Shown here in pieces: positions 53,945 through 64,000 of a stretch of DNA of 64,000 bases. The notes beneath the pieces were generated by a model, which was given only the letters and a program-made list of their open reading frames with translations, had not been told where the DNA came from and made no database searches. Made by a program: the position numbers and the translations under genes. Position 1 is the first letter of the stretch. Each line of letters begins with the position of its first letter. Origin of the DNA: Oceanimonas marisflavi (lineage in GTDB: Bacteria > Pseudomonadota > Gammaproteobacteria > Enterobacterales > Aeromonadaceae); assembly GCF_003049725.1 (NCBI RefSeq), contig NZ_QAGM01000003.1:62001-126000 (forward strand), given 5' to 3'.

Positions 53945-54574
53945 TCAAACCTTGCCGCCCATATCGCGCTCGGCTTCGGTGAGCGAGGCCTGGAAGGAAT
54001 CACGCTCAAACAGGCGAACCATGTAGGCCTTGATCTCCTTGGCACCACGACCGGACAGCTCGATCCCCAGAGAAGGCAGCCGCCACAGCAGCGGAGCCAT
54101 GTAGCAGTCGACCAGGCTGAATTCTTCACTCATGAAGAAGGGATACTCGGCAAATACCGGCGCAATGGCCAGCAGCGCCTCACGCAGCTCCTTGCGGGCC
54201 TCATCGGCCTTGTCACCACGCTGAATGCGGGCCACCAGCGAATACCAGTCCTGATCGATGCGGTGCATCATCAGCCGGCTGTTGCCCCGGGCCACCGGAT
54301 ACACCGGCATCAGCGGCGGATGAGGAAAACGCTCATCCAGGTATTCCATAATGATGCGAGACTCATAAAGCACCAACTCACGGTCAACCAGGGTCGGTAC
54401 GGTACCGTAGGGGTTCAGCTCCAGCATGTCCTCGGGCAGGCTGTCAGGCTCAACCTGACTGATCTCTACACTGACGCCTTTTTCCGCCAGCACAATACGA
54501 GCCTGATGGCTGTAGATGTCATCGGCGCCCGAAAACAGCGTCATAATGGAACGTTTGTTGGCCGCAACTGCCAT
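53945..54574 (-). CDS. sspA: Stringent starvation protein A
   Basis: 209 residues, glutathione-S-transferase fold without the catalytic residue. Binds RNA polymerase and alters promoter choice in stationary phase. N-terminal thioredoxin-like part (MTLFSGADDIYSHQARIVLA, NPYGTVPTLVDRELVLYES) and all-helical C-terminal part (EEFSLVDCYMAPLLWRLP). Operon sspA-sspB is conserved. Confidence 0.96.
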   Translation of the reverse strand: MAVAANKRSIMTLFSGADDIYSHQARIVLAEKGVSVEISQVEPDSLPEDMLELNPYGTVPTLVDRELVLYESRIIMEYLDERFPHPPLMPVYPVARGNSRLMMHRIDQDWYSLVARIQRGDKADEARKELREALLAIAPVFAEYPFFMSEEFSLVDCYMAPLLWRLPSLGIELSGRGAKEIKAYMVRLFERDSFQASLTEAERDMGGKV

Positions 54575-54599
54575 TGAATCCTCCAGAAATCAAAAATGG

Positions 54600-54636
54600 G
54601 AACGGCAATGGAAGCATTATACCCCCATTGCCGTTC
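54600..54636 (-). promoter_or_regulatory. 12-bp inverted repeat enclosing the sspA -10 element
   Basis: GAACGGCAATGG and CCATTGCCGTTC flank a 13-base loop containing a minus-strand TATAAT (bases 54616-54621). Downstream on the minus strand is CCATTTTTG, so the stem may terminate petABC transcripts while the loop carries the sspAB promoter. The -35 is poor. Confidence 0.55.
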
Positions 54637-54662
54637 ACCTGCTCAGCTCAGACGACGTCTGT

Positions 54663-55397
54663 TCAGTGAACGTCCCGCCAGTATTCCTTCTTCAGCAAAT
54701 AGGCAATGACGAAGAAGATGGCCAGGAAGCCCAGTACCCAGTAGCCGAGGCGCTGGCGCTCCAGCTTGACCGGCTCACCTGAATACACCAGGAAGTTGAC
54801 GATATCCAGTACCGCCTGGTCATATTCGCCGGCGGTCAGTTCGCCGTTGCCATCAGATTTGATGCCTACCGGAGTCACCACTTCCACACCGTCAACGGTA
54901 CGGGTCTCGGTTTCCAGCCGGGCACTGCCCTGCAGCGGCTCCAGCACGTGAGGCATGCCCACAGACGGGAACACCAGGTTGTTCACACCAAACGGGCGGC
55001 TGTCGTCCTTGTAGAAGGAACGCAGGTAGGTGTACAGCCAGTCGGCACCACGAACCCGGGCCACCAGAGTCAGATCCGGCGGCGCGGCGCCAAACCAGTT
55101 GGCGGCATCCTTCTCGGGAATGGCATTCTCCATCAGGTCGCCGATGGCCACGCCGGTGAAGTTCAGGTTGGCCTGCATCACGTCTTCCGGAATGCCCAGA
55201 TCCTCGGCCACGCGGTTGTAGCGCTGATACTGAGTGCTGTGACAGCCTGAACAGTAGTTCATGAACAACTTGGCGCCGTTTTGCAGCGAAGCCTTGTCGG
55301 TCAGGTCATAGTCCGCCTCGTCGAGGTGAACATTGCTGCCAGCGGCAAAGGTCAGGGCCGGCAACAGCGCAAATAATGCAACAACTATCCTTTTCAT
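54663..55397 (-). CDS. petC: Cytochrome c1 of the bc1 complex
   Basis: Haem-binding subunit on the periplasmic face. 244 residues with signal peptide (MKRIVVALFALLPALTFA), CSGCH haem site at C49, C52, H53, axial-Met region VGMPHVLEP, and a C-terminal membrane anchor (about 218-238). Its ATG overlaps the petB stop (ATGA). The upstream open frame is antisense-like noise. Confidence 0.96.
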   Translation of the reverse strand: MKRIVVALFALLPALTFAAGSNVHLDEADYDLTDKASLQNGAKLFMNYCSGCHSTQYQRYNRVAEDLGIPEDVMQANLNFTGVAIGDLMENAIPEKDAANWFGAAPPDLTLVARVRGADWLYTYLRSFYKDDSRPFGVNNLVFPSVGMPHVLEPLQGSARLETETRTVDGVEVVTPVGIKSDGNGELTAGEYDQAVLDIVNFLVYSGEPVKLERQRLGYWVLGFLAIFFVIAYLLKKEYWRDVH

Positions 55398-56611
55398 TTG
55401 AACGTTACCCTCTCTGGCAGCGGCTTGGTTTTTTCGTTTTTGCTGTAGAAGAACAACAGCACGAAGAAGGCGAAATAGCCGAACGAAGTCACCTGGGCCA
55501 GCAGCGTCAGTACCGGCGTGGACGGCAGTGCGCCCAGAATACCCAGAATGATAAAGCAGATCACAAACTGAACGATGTTCAGCAGGTGCAGCTTGCTGCG
55601 GTAGCGGAAGGAACGCACCTTGCAGCGATCCAGCCAGGGCAGTACGAACAGCACGGCAATGGACAGGCCCATCAGGATAACACCCATCAGCTTGTCGGGT
55701 ACCGCACGCAGAATGGCGTAGAACGGAGTGAAGTACCATACCGGCGCAATATGCTCGGGGGTCTTCAGGCCGTTGGCTGCCTCAAAGTTCGGCGCTTCCA
55801 GGAAGTAGCCGCCGCCTTCGGGCATAAAGAAGATCACAAAGGCGAAGAAGAACAGGAATCCGGCCACACCCACTATGTCTTTTACGGTGTAGTAGGGATG
55901 GAAGGGAATGGCGTCTTTCGGCCAGCCGTTCTCGTCCTTGTTTTTCTTGATGTCGATACCGTCGGGGTTGTTGGAGCCCACTTCGTGCAGCGCGACGATG
56001 TGCAGGAACACCAGGATCACCAGCACCAGCGGCAGGGCAATCACGTGCAGCGCGAAGAAGCGGGTCAGGGTGGCACCGGAGATAACATAGTCACCACGGA
56101 TCCACAGGGTCAGATCGTCTCCGATCACCGGAATGGCGCCGAACAGCGAGATAATGACCTGAGCACCCCAGAACGACATCTGACCCCAGGGCAGCAGGTA
56201 GCCCATAAAGGCTTCCGCCATCAGCACCAGGAAGATCAGCATGCCGAACAACCACAGCAGTTCGCGGGGCTTCTGGTAGGAGCCGTAGATAAGACCGCGG
56301 AACATGTGCAGGTAGACCACCACGAAGAAGGCGGAGGCACCGGTACTGTGCATGTAGCGCAGCAGCCAGCCGTATTCCACGTCCCGCATGATGTATTCGA
56401 TAGAGGCAAAGGCGCCCTCACCGGACGGGTTGTAGTTCATGGTCAGCCAGATACCGGTGAGGATCTGGTTCACCAGTACCAGCATGGCCAGGGAGCCAAA
56501 AAAGTACCAGAAGTTGAAGTTCTTGGGCGCGGGATACTGACCTACGTGCTTGTTGTAGGTCGCTGTCATCGGAATGCGCTCGTCGATCCAGCTTACGAGT
56601 TTACCCAGCAT
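55394..56611 (-). CDS. petB: Cytochrome b of the bc1 complex
   Basis: 405 residues, eight or nine membrane helices. Haem ligands lie in YMHSTGASAFFVVVYLHMFR and FALHVIALPLVLVILVFLHI; the Qo-site motif is PEGGGY-region near WYFTPFYAILRAVP (PEHIAPVWY instead of mitochondrial PEWY). Start set at MLGKLVSWIDERIP, 5 bases after petA. Confidence 0.96.
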   Translation of the reverse strand: MLGKLVSWIDERIPMTATYNKHVGQYPAPKNFNFWYFFGSLAMLVLVNQILTGIWLTMNYNPSGEGAFASIEYIMRDVEYGWLLRYMHSTGASAFFVVVYLHMFRGLIYGSYQKPRELLWLFGMLIFLVLMAEAFMGYLLPWGQMSFWGAQVIISLFGAIPVIGDDLTLWIRGDYVISGATLTRFFALHVIALPLVLVILVFLHIVALHEVGSNNPDGIDIKKNKDENGWPKDAIPFHPYYTVKDIVGVAGFLFFFAFVIFFMPEGGGYFLEAPNFEAANGLKTPEHIAPVWYFTPFYAILRAVPDKLMGVILMGLSIAVLFVLPWLDRCKVRSFRYRSKLHLLNIVQFVICFIILGILGALPSTPVLTLLAQVTSFGYFAFFVLLFFYSKNEKTKPLPERVTFK

Positions 56612-56615
56612 GGTG

Positions 56616-57206
56616 TTAGGCTCCTTCCTTGTCTTCACCCACCAGAATGGTGGTGTCGTTGACATAGTAATAAGGGGGGATGACCAGGTTCAGCGGAGCG
56701 GGAACCCCCTGGAACACGCGGCCGGCCATGTCAAACTTGGAGCCGTGACAGGGGCAGAAAAAGCCGGCGCTTACGCCCTGCACCTGCTCGCCAAAGCTGT
56801 CTGGCAGATAGGTGGGCGAACAGCCCAGGTGAGTACACAGACCCACGGCCACAAACACCTCGGGCTTGATGGAACGGTAGGCGTTCTGGGCATAACCCGG
56901 CTGTTGCGGCTGCTCGGAGGCAGGATCCCGCAGCTGGTTGTCATGCTTGGGCAGGCCGTCCAGGATCTCCTGACTGCGGCGCACGACCCACACCGGCTTG
57001 CCCCGCCACTCTACCCGGATCAACTGACCGGGTTCCATTTTGCTGATATCAACTTCTACCGGGGCGCCGGCGGCTTTCGCCTTGGCGCTGGGGTTCCACG
57101 ATGCGATAAAGGGCACAGCGGCAAAAGCAGCTCCGACCCCACCCACAACTGTGGTTGACCAGGTCAGAAACCTGCGGCGACCGGTATCAACTGGCGCATT
57201 GCTCAT
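56616..57206 (-). CDS. petA: Rieske iron-sulfur protein
   Basis: 196 residues. Twin-arginine signal-anchor TGRRRFLTW (RR at 10-12), one helix, and the 2Fe-2S ligands C124, H126 (CTHLGC) and C151, H154 (CPCHGS), with C129/C153 able to form the stabilising disulfide. First gene of petABC, the quinol:cytochrome c oxidoreductase. Confidence 0.97.
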   Translation of the reverse strand: MSNAPVDTGRRRFLTWSTTVVGGVGAAFAAVPFIASWNPSAKAKAAGAPVEVDISKMEPGQLIRVEWRGKPVWVVRRSQEILDGLPKHDNQLRDPASEQPQQPGYAQNAYRSIKPEVFVAVGLCTHLGCSPTYLPDSFGEQVQGVSAGFFCPCHGSKFDMAGRVFQGVPAPLNLVIPPYYYVNDTTILVGEDKEGA

Positions 57207-57321
57207 CCAAAAACTCTCCCATTTGGTCTCCGCACATTTATTTTTTCATTCCATGCATTGATACTGCGATGTGACAATCGCGGCGGATATTCTGGTTTCA
57301 ATTGCCACAAAAAACCCGGAA

Positions 57322-57350
57322 ATTCTAATGAAAAGCGCGCTCTTTTACAA
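57322..57350 (-). promoter_or_regulatory. Promoter of petABC
   Basis: Minus-strand TTGTAA, 17 bases, TAGAAT. Ten bases upstream of the -35 sits the palindrome CTGTGTCACAG (57360-57370), a possible activator site. The leader is about 110 bases. Confidence 0.5.
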
Positions 57351-57452
57351 GGACGCGCACTGTGTCACAGCTCTCGAATATCGGGCCTAAAGTTGTTTCA
57401 AATCAACACATAAACAACAAACTTTCATACTGCCCAAACAACGTCAGACAAT

Positions 57453-57478
57453 AAAAAAGCCCGGATAAACCGGGCTTT
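57453..57478 (-). terminator. Terminator of rplM-rpsI
   Basis: Minus-strand stem AAAGCCCGG / CCGGGCTTT with loop TTTAT, then six T. Confidence 0.9.
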
Positions 57479-57501
57479 GAAATACAAGACTGCTGTCCCA
57501 A

Positions 57502-57894
57502 TTAACGCTTGGAGAACTGGGGACGCTTGCGCGCCTTGTGCAGACCAACTTTCTTACGCTCAACGCGACGGGCGTCACGGGTCACGAAGCCGGCCTTGCG
57601 CAGGGCACCGCGCAGGGTTTCGTCATACTGCATCAGCGCACGGGTAATGCCGTGGCGGATGGCGCCAGCCTGACCGGAGATACCACCACCGGATACAGTG
57701 ATGTACAGGTCCAGCTTCTCGCTCAGCTCGGTCAGTTCCAGCGGCTGACGAACCACCATGCGGGCGGTTTCACGACCGAAATACTGATCCAGTGAACGCT
57801 GGTTGATAACGATGTTACCGCTGCCCGCTTTTACGAATACGCGCGCAGTGGAGCTTTTGCGACGGCCGGTACCGTAGTATTGAGTTTCTGCCAT
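57502..57894 (-). CDS. rpsI: Ribosomal protein uS9
   Basis: 130 residues. N-terminal [16 protein letters not shown] and the basic C-terminus [14 protein letters not shown], whose last Lys-Arg contacts P-site tRNA, are canonical. 15 bases after rplM. Confidence 0.99.
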   Translation of the reverse strand: MAETQYYGTGRRKSSTARVFVKAGSGNIVINQRSLDQYFGRETARMVVRQPLELTELSEKLDLYITVSGGGISGQAGAIRHGITRALMQYDETLRGALRKAGFVTRDARRVERKKVGLHKARKRPQFSKR

Positions 57895-57909
57895 TTGCCT
57901 AATCCCGCC

Positions 57910-58338
57910 TTAGATGTCCAGTACTTGAGGTTGTTGCGCAGCATGGTTGTGCTGGCTGCCCGCATAGACTTTCATCTTGCGGTACATGGCACGACCCAGG
58001 GGGCCGCGGGGCAGCATGCCGCGTACGGCAGACTCGATTACCATCTCGGGCTTGCGGTCGATCAGCTTTTCAAAGCTGATGGACTTGATGCCACCCGGAA
58101 AACCGGAGTGGGAGTAGTAAATCTTGTCAGAGGCCTTGTTACCGGTAACCTGTACCTTCTCGGCATTGATTACGATGATGTAGTCACCGCAGTCAACGTG
58201 AGGAGTAAATTCCGGCTTGTGCTTACCGCGCAGGCGGCGGGCGATCTCGGTGGCCAGACGACCCAGAGTTTTGCCCTCTGCATCAACAACATACCAGTCA
58301 CGCTTGACGGTTTCTGGCTTAGCAACAAAAGTTTTCAT
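57910..58338 (-). CDS. rplM: Ribosomal protein uL13
   Basis: 142 residues, the E. coli length. [20 protein letters not shown] and the [12 protein letters not shown] loop are conserved. In E. coli L13 represses its own mRNA through the leader. Confidence 0.99.
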   Translation of the reverse strand: MKTFVAKPETVKRDWYVVDAEGKTLGRLATEIARRLRGKHKPEFTPHVDCGDYIIVINAEKVQVTGNKASDKIYYSHSGFPGGIKSISFEKLIDRKPEMVIESAVRGMLPRGPLGRAMYRKMKVYAGSQHNHAAQQPQVLDI

Positions 58339-58476
58339 GGATGAACCCAAATTACTGAAAATGAATCCTACACTTGCGCACATGCGCAAAACACGACCAG
58401 ACCCCCTACCCCTTCGAGTAGTTGTCTGCTTACTGTGATGCCACCTTATCGGCGGCTGTGTAACGTGGGCCGGGCG

Positions 58477-58505
58477 ATTATAGGTAAAGTTGCCTTAAAA
58501 ATCAC
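58477..58505 (-). promoter_or_regulatory. Promoter and leader of rplM-rpsI
   Basis: Perfect minus-strand TATAAT with a weak -35, followed by GC-rich CGCCCGG. About 130 bases of leader precede rplM and could hold the L13 autoregulatory structure; a GCGCATGTGCGC palindrome lies near its end. Confidence 0.5.
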
Positions 58506-58589
58506 CTGCTAATTTCAATGCCCGTTGAAACCGGCCGGCTCGCCCGCCCTTCCCCCGGTCATGCCTCGGATCGGGGGCGCATATTGTGA

Positions 58590-59690
58590 CTAAGGAAGGT
58601 GCTCTCTGGCAAGATATTCGTGGGACTGCATTTCGGTCAGCCGCGACAGGCAGCGCCGGAATTCAAAATTGAGCCGCCCTTCTCCGTACAATTGCTCCAT
58701 GGGCACCGCCGCCGAGATGATCAGCTTGACGTGGCGCTCATAGAACTCATCCACCATGGCGATAAAGCGCCGGGCGGCATCGTCGGTGTCCAGCCCCATG
58801 GGCTGCACGTCCGCCAGTAATACCGTGTGATAGCAGCGGGCCAGCTCGATGTAGTCAAGCTGGGAGCGGGCGGTGCAGCACAGCTCCTCAAACCCGATAT
58901 AAAGCACGCCGTCCCCCTCGGCAATGGTGGACAACCGGCGGTGATTGACTTCAATGACGCCCCCCCAGCGCCCCGGCTCGTTACTCAGGCGGGCAAAATA
59001 CTGCTCCAGATTGGCACTGGCCTGAGCGTCGAGGGGGTAATGATAAATTTCCGCCTGTTGCAGGGTGCGCAGCCGGTAATCGGTACCCGAGTCCACGTTG
59101 ACCACCTCGCAGTTGGCCTTGATCAGGGCAATGGCCGGCAAAAAGCGGGCCCGCTGCAGGCCGTTGCGATACAGCTCGTCCGGGGGAATATTGGAGGTGG
59201 CCACCAGGATCACGCCGTGGCCGAACAGATATTCAAACAGAGTGCCGAGGATCATGGCATCGGTGATATCCGACACGAAAAACTCGTCAAAGCAGATCAC
59301 CCGGGCGTCCCGGGCCAGCCGCTCGGCCACGGTTTTAAGGGGATCCGGCTGTCCCTTCAGGCTTTGCAGCTCGTCATGCACCCGCACCATAAAACGGTGA
59401 AAGTGCACCCTGAGCTTGCGATCAAAGGGCAGACAGTCGTAAAAGGTATCCATCAGATAGGTCTTGCCCCGCCCTACGCCGCCCCAGAAATAGAGGCCGC
59501 GAATGGACTGGGCCGGCGCTTCGCCGCGGCCGGTGAGCCGCTGCCACAGGCTGGGCCGGGGCATTGCGGCCGGAGGCGCGGTCAGTTCATCATAGAGGCG
59601 CTGCAGATGGGACACCGCTTCGGCCTGAGCCGGGTCGTGAACAAAATCGGAGCGGGCCAGATCCGCCTGGTATTTGCTGCTCGGAGTCAT
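58590..59690 (-). CDS. zapE: Cell division ATPase ZapE (AFG1-like)
   Basis: 366 residues. AAA+ ATPase that in E. coli modulates the Z ring during constriction. Walker A GGVGRGKT (70-77), Walker B VICFDEFFVSD, sensor region VATSNIPPDELYRNGLQR. Start set at MTPSSKYQADL with an in-frame extension of 43 codons discarded. It lies next to rplM-rpsI, as in many gammaproteobacteria. Confidence 0.95.
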   Translation of the reverse strand: MTPSSKYQADLARSDFVHDPAQAEAVSHLQRLYDELTAPPAAMPRPSLWQRLTGRGEAPAQSIRGLYFWGGVGRGKTYLMDTFYDCLPFDRKLRVHFHRFMVRVHDELQSLKGQPDPLKTVAERLARDARVICFDEFFVSDITDAMILGTLFEYLFGHGVILVATSNIPPDELYRNGLQRARFLPAIALIKANCEVVNVDSGTDYRLRTLQQAEIYHYPLDAQASANLEQYFARLSNEPGRWGGVIEVNHRRLSTIAEGDGVLYIGFEELCCTARSQLDYIELARCYHTVLLADVQPMGLDTDDAARRFIAMVDEFYERHVKLIISAAVPMEQLYGEGRLNFEFRRCLSRLTEMQSHEYLAREHLP

Positions 59691-59827
59691 GCCTGTCAGT
59701 AAAAGGATGCGTGTGGTCACCAGTGTATGGTCAGCTTGATAGCCGGGCAAGAAGTGGGCGGCAGAGGCTTGATCTTCCACACAAAAAGCACAATTAATGA
59801 AAACAGCGCCGTTTGACACGCCGGCAC

Positions 59828-59855
59828 GGAACTCTGCTCACGGCGGTGAGTCTGA
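59828..59855 (+). promoter_or_regulatory. Sigma-E-type promoter upstream of degQ
   Basis: GGAACTC, 16 bases, TCTGA: a near-perfect match to the RpoE consensus GGAACTT-N15/16-TCTGA. The degQ ATG follows 49 bases downstream. Confidence 0.7.
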
Positions 59856-59903
59856 ACACTCAATTTACGGCATTTATCTTTTTGAATATTGAGGAGCATG
59901 TGC

Positions 59904-61262
59904 ATGAAAGGTCGACTCCCCCTGGTTTCCGCCCTGGCCCTGAGCATGGGTCTGGCCATCCTTCCCTCGGCTCAGGCCGCCCTGCCCTTTGGCGCCGGCA
60001 GCGAGATCAACAGCCTGGCGCCGGTGGTGGAAAAGGTCAGCCCCGGTGTGGTCAATATTTCGGTATCCGGCAGCAAGGTCAGCCGCCAGGTACTGCCCGA
60101 GCCGTTCCGCTTTTTCTTTGGCCCCAATGTGCCCGGCGAACAGGTGCGGGAGCGACCCTTTCAGGCTCTGGGCTCGGGGGTGATCATCGATGCCGACAAG
60201 GGCTATGTGATCACCAACAATCACGTCATTGAAGACGCCGACAAGATACTCATCACCCTGATCGATGGTCAGGAATACGAAGCCGAACTGATCGGTGCCG
60301 ACAAGGAATCCGACATCGCCCTGCTCAAAGTGGATGCAAAAGATCTGGTGGAAATCGGCTTTGCCGACTCCGACAAGCTCAGGGTGGGTGATTTCGCCAT
60401 CGCCATCGGCAATCCCTTTGGTCTGGGCCAGACCGTGACCACGGGCGTCATCAGTGCGCTGGGTCGCACCGGCCTGAACGTGGAAAACCTGGAAAACTTT
60501 ATTCAGACCGACGCCGCCATCAACTCCGGTAACTCCGGCGGCGCCCTGCTGGATATGGAAGGGAATCTGGTCGGTATCAACACCGCCATTCTCGGTCCGG
60601 GCGGCGGCAACATTGGTATCGGCTTTGCCATTCCCGCCAACATGGTAAAAAACCTGGCGGATCAGATCCTGGAATACGGTGAAGTTCGCCGGGGCGTACT
60701 GGGTGTGATGGGCGGTGAACTCACTTCCGAGCTGGCCCGCACCTTTGGCTACCGCAGCCAGCACGGTGCCTTTGTCAGCCAGGTGCTGGAAGACTCCGCC
60801 GCTGACAAGGCCGGACTCAAGGCCGGTGATATCATCATCAGCCTGGACGGCAAACCAATACGCTCCTTTGGCGAGCTGCGCGCCAAGGTGGCCACCATGG
60901 GGGCAGACCGCACCGTCAAGCTGGGCCTGTTCCGGGACGGCAAGGAAAAAACCGTCGAGGTCACCCTGGATCATGCCAGTGAACAGAAAGTCGCGGCCAA
61001 CACCCTGCACCGGGCACTGGAAGGCGCATCCCTGGCCAACAGTGACAGCAAGGATGGCGTACGTGGCGTCAAGGTCACCGAGGTCACGCCACGCACGCCC
61101 GCGGCAATGGCCGGCCTGGAAGAAGGCGACATCATTATCGGCGTTAACCGCCAGCGGGTGAAAGAGCTGGGCGAACTGCGCCAGATCATCGACGCCAAGC
61201 CGGAGGTGCTGGCCCTGAATATTCAGCGCGGCAACTCTTCCATCTATCTGGTTCTGAGATAA
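59904..61262 (+). CDS. degQ: Periplasmic serine protease DegQ/DegP family
   Basis: 452 residues with signal peptide (MKGRLPLVSALALSMGLAIL, cleavage after SAQA). Trypsin-like protease domain with triad H107 (NNHVIED), D137 (DIALLKVD) and S211 (GNSGGALLD), then two PDZ domains (about 260-345 and 370-452). The short LA loop and length favour DegQ, but a sigma-E-like promoter suggests the stress role of DegP. ATG chosen 7 bases after GAGGAG. Confidence 0.95.
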   Translation: MKGRLPLVSALALSMGLAILPSAQAALPFGAGSEINSLAPVVEKVSPGVVNISVSGSKVSRQVLPEPFRFFFGPNVPGEQVRERPFQALGSGVIIDADKGYVITNNHVIEDADKILITLIDGQEYEAELIGADKESDIALLKVDAKDLVEIGFADSDKLRVGDFAIAIGNPFGLGQTVTTGVISALGRTGLNVENLENFIQTDAAINSGNSGGALLDMEGNLVGINTAILGPGGGNIGIGFAIPANMVKNLADQILEYGEVRRGVLGVMGGELTSELARTFGYRSQHGAFVSQVLEDSAADKAGLKAGDIIISLDGKPIRSFGELRAKVATMGADRTVKLGLFRDGKEKTVEVTLDHASEQKVAANTLHRALEGASLANSDSKDGVRGVKVTEVTPRTPAAMAGLEEGDIIIGVNRQRVKELGELRQIIDAKPEVLALNIQRGNSSIYLVLR

Positions 61263-61277
61263 CTTACTGACTGTAAA

Positions 61278-61302
61278 GGGAGTCTGCCGCCGGCTGACTC
61301 CC
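61278..61302 (+). terminator. Hairpin between degQ and degS
   Basis: GGGAGTC / GACTCCC stem with an 11-base loop and no T run; may only partly terminate, letting degS be read from the degQ promoter. Confidence 0.4.
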
Positions 61303-61356
61303 ATCTCCGGCCGGTTATGTTATGCTTGGTGGACCCAGAAACCACCACGTCATGCC

Positions 61357-62454
61357 ATGCGGCCAGCCACCCTTTTCAAATACAGTCTTCAGGGCGTGTT
61401 CTACGGCGTGCTGATGGCCGTGCTGCTGTTATTACTGTTTCCCCAGCTGCGTACCCAGTCCCTTGAGCACTGGTTGCGCAACCCCCAGAGCAGTGTCACC
61501 AGTTTTGCCTATGCCGCCGCCCGGGCCGGGCCCGCCGTGGTCAATATCTATACCCGCAGCTTTCAGCATCAAGGGTCCAGCCCGGAGCTGAGCGCCACCG
61601 GCCTGGGCTCAGGGGTGATCATGTCGCCCAAAGGTTACGTTCTCACCAATTTTCATGTGATCGCCGAGGCCGATCAGGTCATAGTGGCACTGCAGGATGG
61701 CCGCATTATCGCCGCCAAGGTGATCGGTTTTGATGTGCCCACGGATCTGGCGGTGCTGAAGATCGATGCCGACCGGCTGCCGGCCATTCCCCAGAGTCAG
61801 GATCTCAACCCTCAGGTAGGCGATATTGTGCTGGCCATCGGCAACCCCTATAACGTGGGCCAGACCATTACTCAGGGCATCATCAGCGCCACCGGCCGCA
61901 CCGGCCTGTCAAGCATGGGCCCCGACAGCAACGGCCGTCAGGATCTGCTGCAGACCGACGCCGCCATCAACGCCGGTAATTCCGGCGGTGCCCTGGTCAA
62001 TGTGTATGGTGAGCTGGTGGGCATCAATACCGCTTCATTTCAGAGCGTGGCCCATCAGGAAAGCTACGGCATCAGCTTTGCCATTCCCTACGCCCTGGCG
62101 ACCCGCATTATGGAGGAGCTGATCGCCAACGGCCGGGTCATTCGGGGCTATCTGGGCATCGGTGGCGCCGATATTCCGCCGGTCATGGCCCGGCTGCTGA
62201 ATCTGGAGCAGCAGGCCGGTATCTATGTCGACAATGTCAGCCCGGATGCGCCGGCAGATCGGGCCGGCATCATCAGCGGCGATGTGCTGCTGGCCATAGA
62301 CGGCAAGGAGATCGTCAATACCCGGCACGCCATGGACATGGTGGCGGAAACCCGCCCGGGCACGGAAGTCAGTATTACCCTGCTGCGCGAGGGAAAAATG
62401 CTGACCCTGCCGGTGCAGATCGAGGAAGATCGCCGCTTTCAGCGCCTGAGGTAA
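61357..62454 (+). CDS. degS: Envelope-stress sensor protease DegS
   Basis: 365 residues. Membrane anchor (about 8-28), protease domain with H100 (NFHVIAEAD), D130 (TDLAVLKID) and S209 (GNSGGAL), and one PDZ domain (about 265-350). DegS cleaves the anti-sigma factor RseA when its PDZ binds misfolded outer-membrane protein C-termini, releasing sigma-E. Adjacent degQ has a sigma-E-like promoter. Confidence 0.96.
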   Translation: MRPATLFKYSLQGVFYGVLMAVLLLLLFPQLRTQSLEHWLRNPQSSVTSFAYAAARAGPAVVNIYTRSFQHQGSSPELSATGLGSGVIMSPKGYVLTNFHVIAEADQVIVALQDGRIIAAKVIGFDVPTDLAVLKIDADRLPAIPQSQDLNPQVGDIVLAIGNPYNVGQTITQGIISATGRTGLSSMGPDSNGRQDLLQTDAAINAGNSGGALVNVYGELVGINTASFQSVAHQESYGISFAIPYALATRIMEELIANGRVIRGYLGIGGADIPPVMARLLNLEQQAGIYVDNVSPDAPADRAGIISGDVLLAIDGKEIVNTRHAMDMVAETRPGTEVSITLLREGKMLTLPVQIEEDRRFQRLR

Positions 62455-62455
62455 G

Positions 62456-62524
62456 TGAGATGAGAGGAGTGAGGGGTGAGGCAGAGATGGTTTGGCACCT
62501 GTCTCCTTACGCCTCACTCCTCAC
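62456..62524. repeat. Second GTGAGG-type inverted repeat
   Basis: GAGGAGTGAGGGGTGAGGC on the left and GCCTCACTCCTCAC on the right, around a 27-base loop, between convergent degS and murA. Same unit as the element after the RDD gene. Confidence 0.65.
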
Positions 62525-62530
62525 GATAGA

Positions 62531-64000
<1,470 letters not shown>

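Noticed and set aside
57360-57370. CTGTGTCACAG palindrome upstream of petABC as a CRP site
   Set aside because: Only the inner half resembles TGTGA-N6-TCACA and the spacing is wrong; kept only as a possible activator site.

Overview
The window is a 64 kb, roughly 60% GC stretch of core chromosome from a gammaproteobacterium. Gene content and order (mutY-yggX, a complete dcw cluster, rsmI-rnpB-mraZ, lpoA-yraN-diaA-dolP, sspAB next to petABC and rpsI-rplM, degQ-degS next to murA-ibaG) fit the Vibrio/Aeromonas side of the class. Oceanimonas, Zobellella or Oceanisphaera (Aeromonadaceae) are the most likely genera. This placement is inferred from gene order and protein character, not from a search.

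Layout. 1-7.6 kb: 3' part of mutY, yggX, three identical tRNA-Phe genes, a secreted protein, a cold-shock protein, a Bcr/CflA-type exporter, a divergent Hfq-like protein with a His/Asp-rich tail, dapA with an attenuator-like leader, rsmC and three tRNA-Leu(CAG) genes. 7.6-14.4 kb is the most accessory part: a small secreted protein, a CBS protein, a two-helix membrane protein under a perfect Fur box, a TrmA/RlmD-family methyltransferase of the DPPRKGC type, a WYL regulator, an HExxH protein, a broken metallophosphoesterase remnant, an ADP-ribosylglycohydrolase-family enzyme and a phage-type unknown protein beside tRNA-Leu(CAA). 14.4-27.8 kb: an RDD protein, lptFG, pepA-holC-valS, a CAP-domain protein, an OsmB-like lipoprotein, a large alpha/beta-hydrolase-like lipoprotein, rraB-plsC and a truncated sensor. 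28-48.6 kb: secA, lpxC and the dcw cluster, all on the minus strand from mraZ to secA, with an MraZ operator at the head. 48.7-64 kb: rnpB, rsmI, the lpoA group, sspAB, petABC, rpsI-rplM, zapE, a degQ-degS pair with a sigma-E-like promoter, murA and the 3' part of ibaG.

The genes work together mainly in envelope biogenesis: peptidoglycan precursors (murA, murC-F, mraY, murG, ddlB, dapA), septation (ftsL, I, W, Q, A, Z, zapE), lipid A and LPS (lpxC, lptFG), secretion (secA) and periplasmic quality control (degQ, degS, dolP, lpoA). No prophage, insertion sequence or CRISPR array was seen.

The best candidates for something undescribed are the Hfq-like protein at 4455-4823, which keeps Gln8/Asp9/Lys56 equivalents but lacks His57 and carries a metal-binding-like tail; the WYL / HExxH / ADP-ribosylglycohydrolase cluster at 10454-14021; the Fur-boxed 66-residue membrane protein; and two unusual leaders, upstream of dapA and secA.
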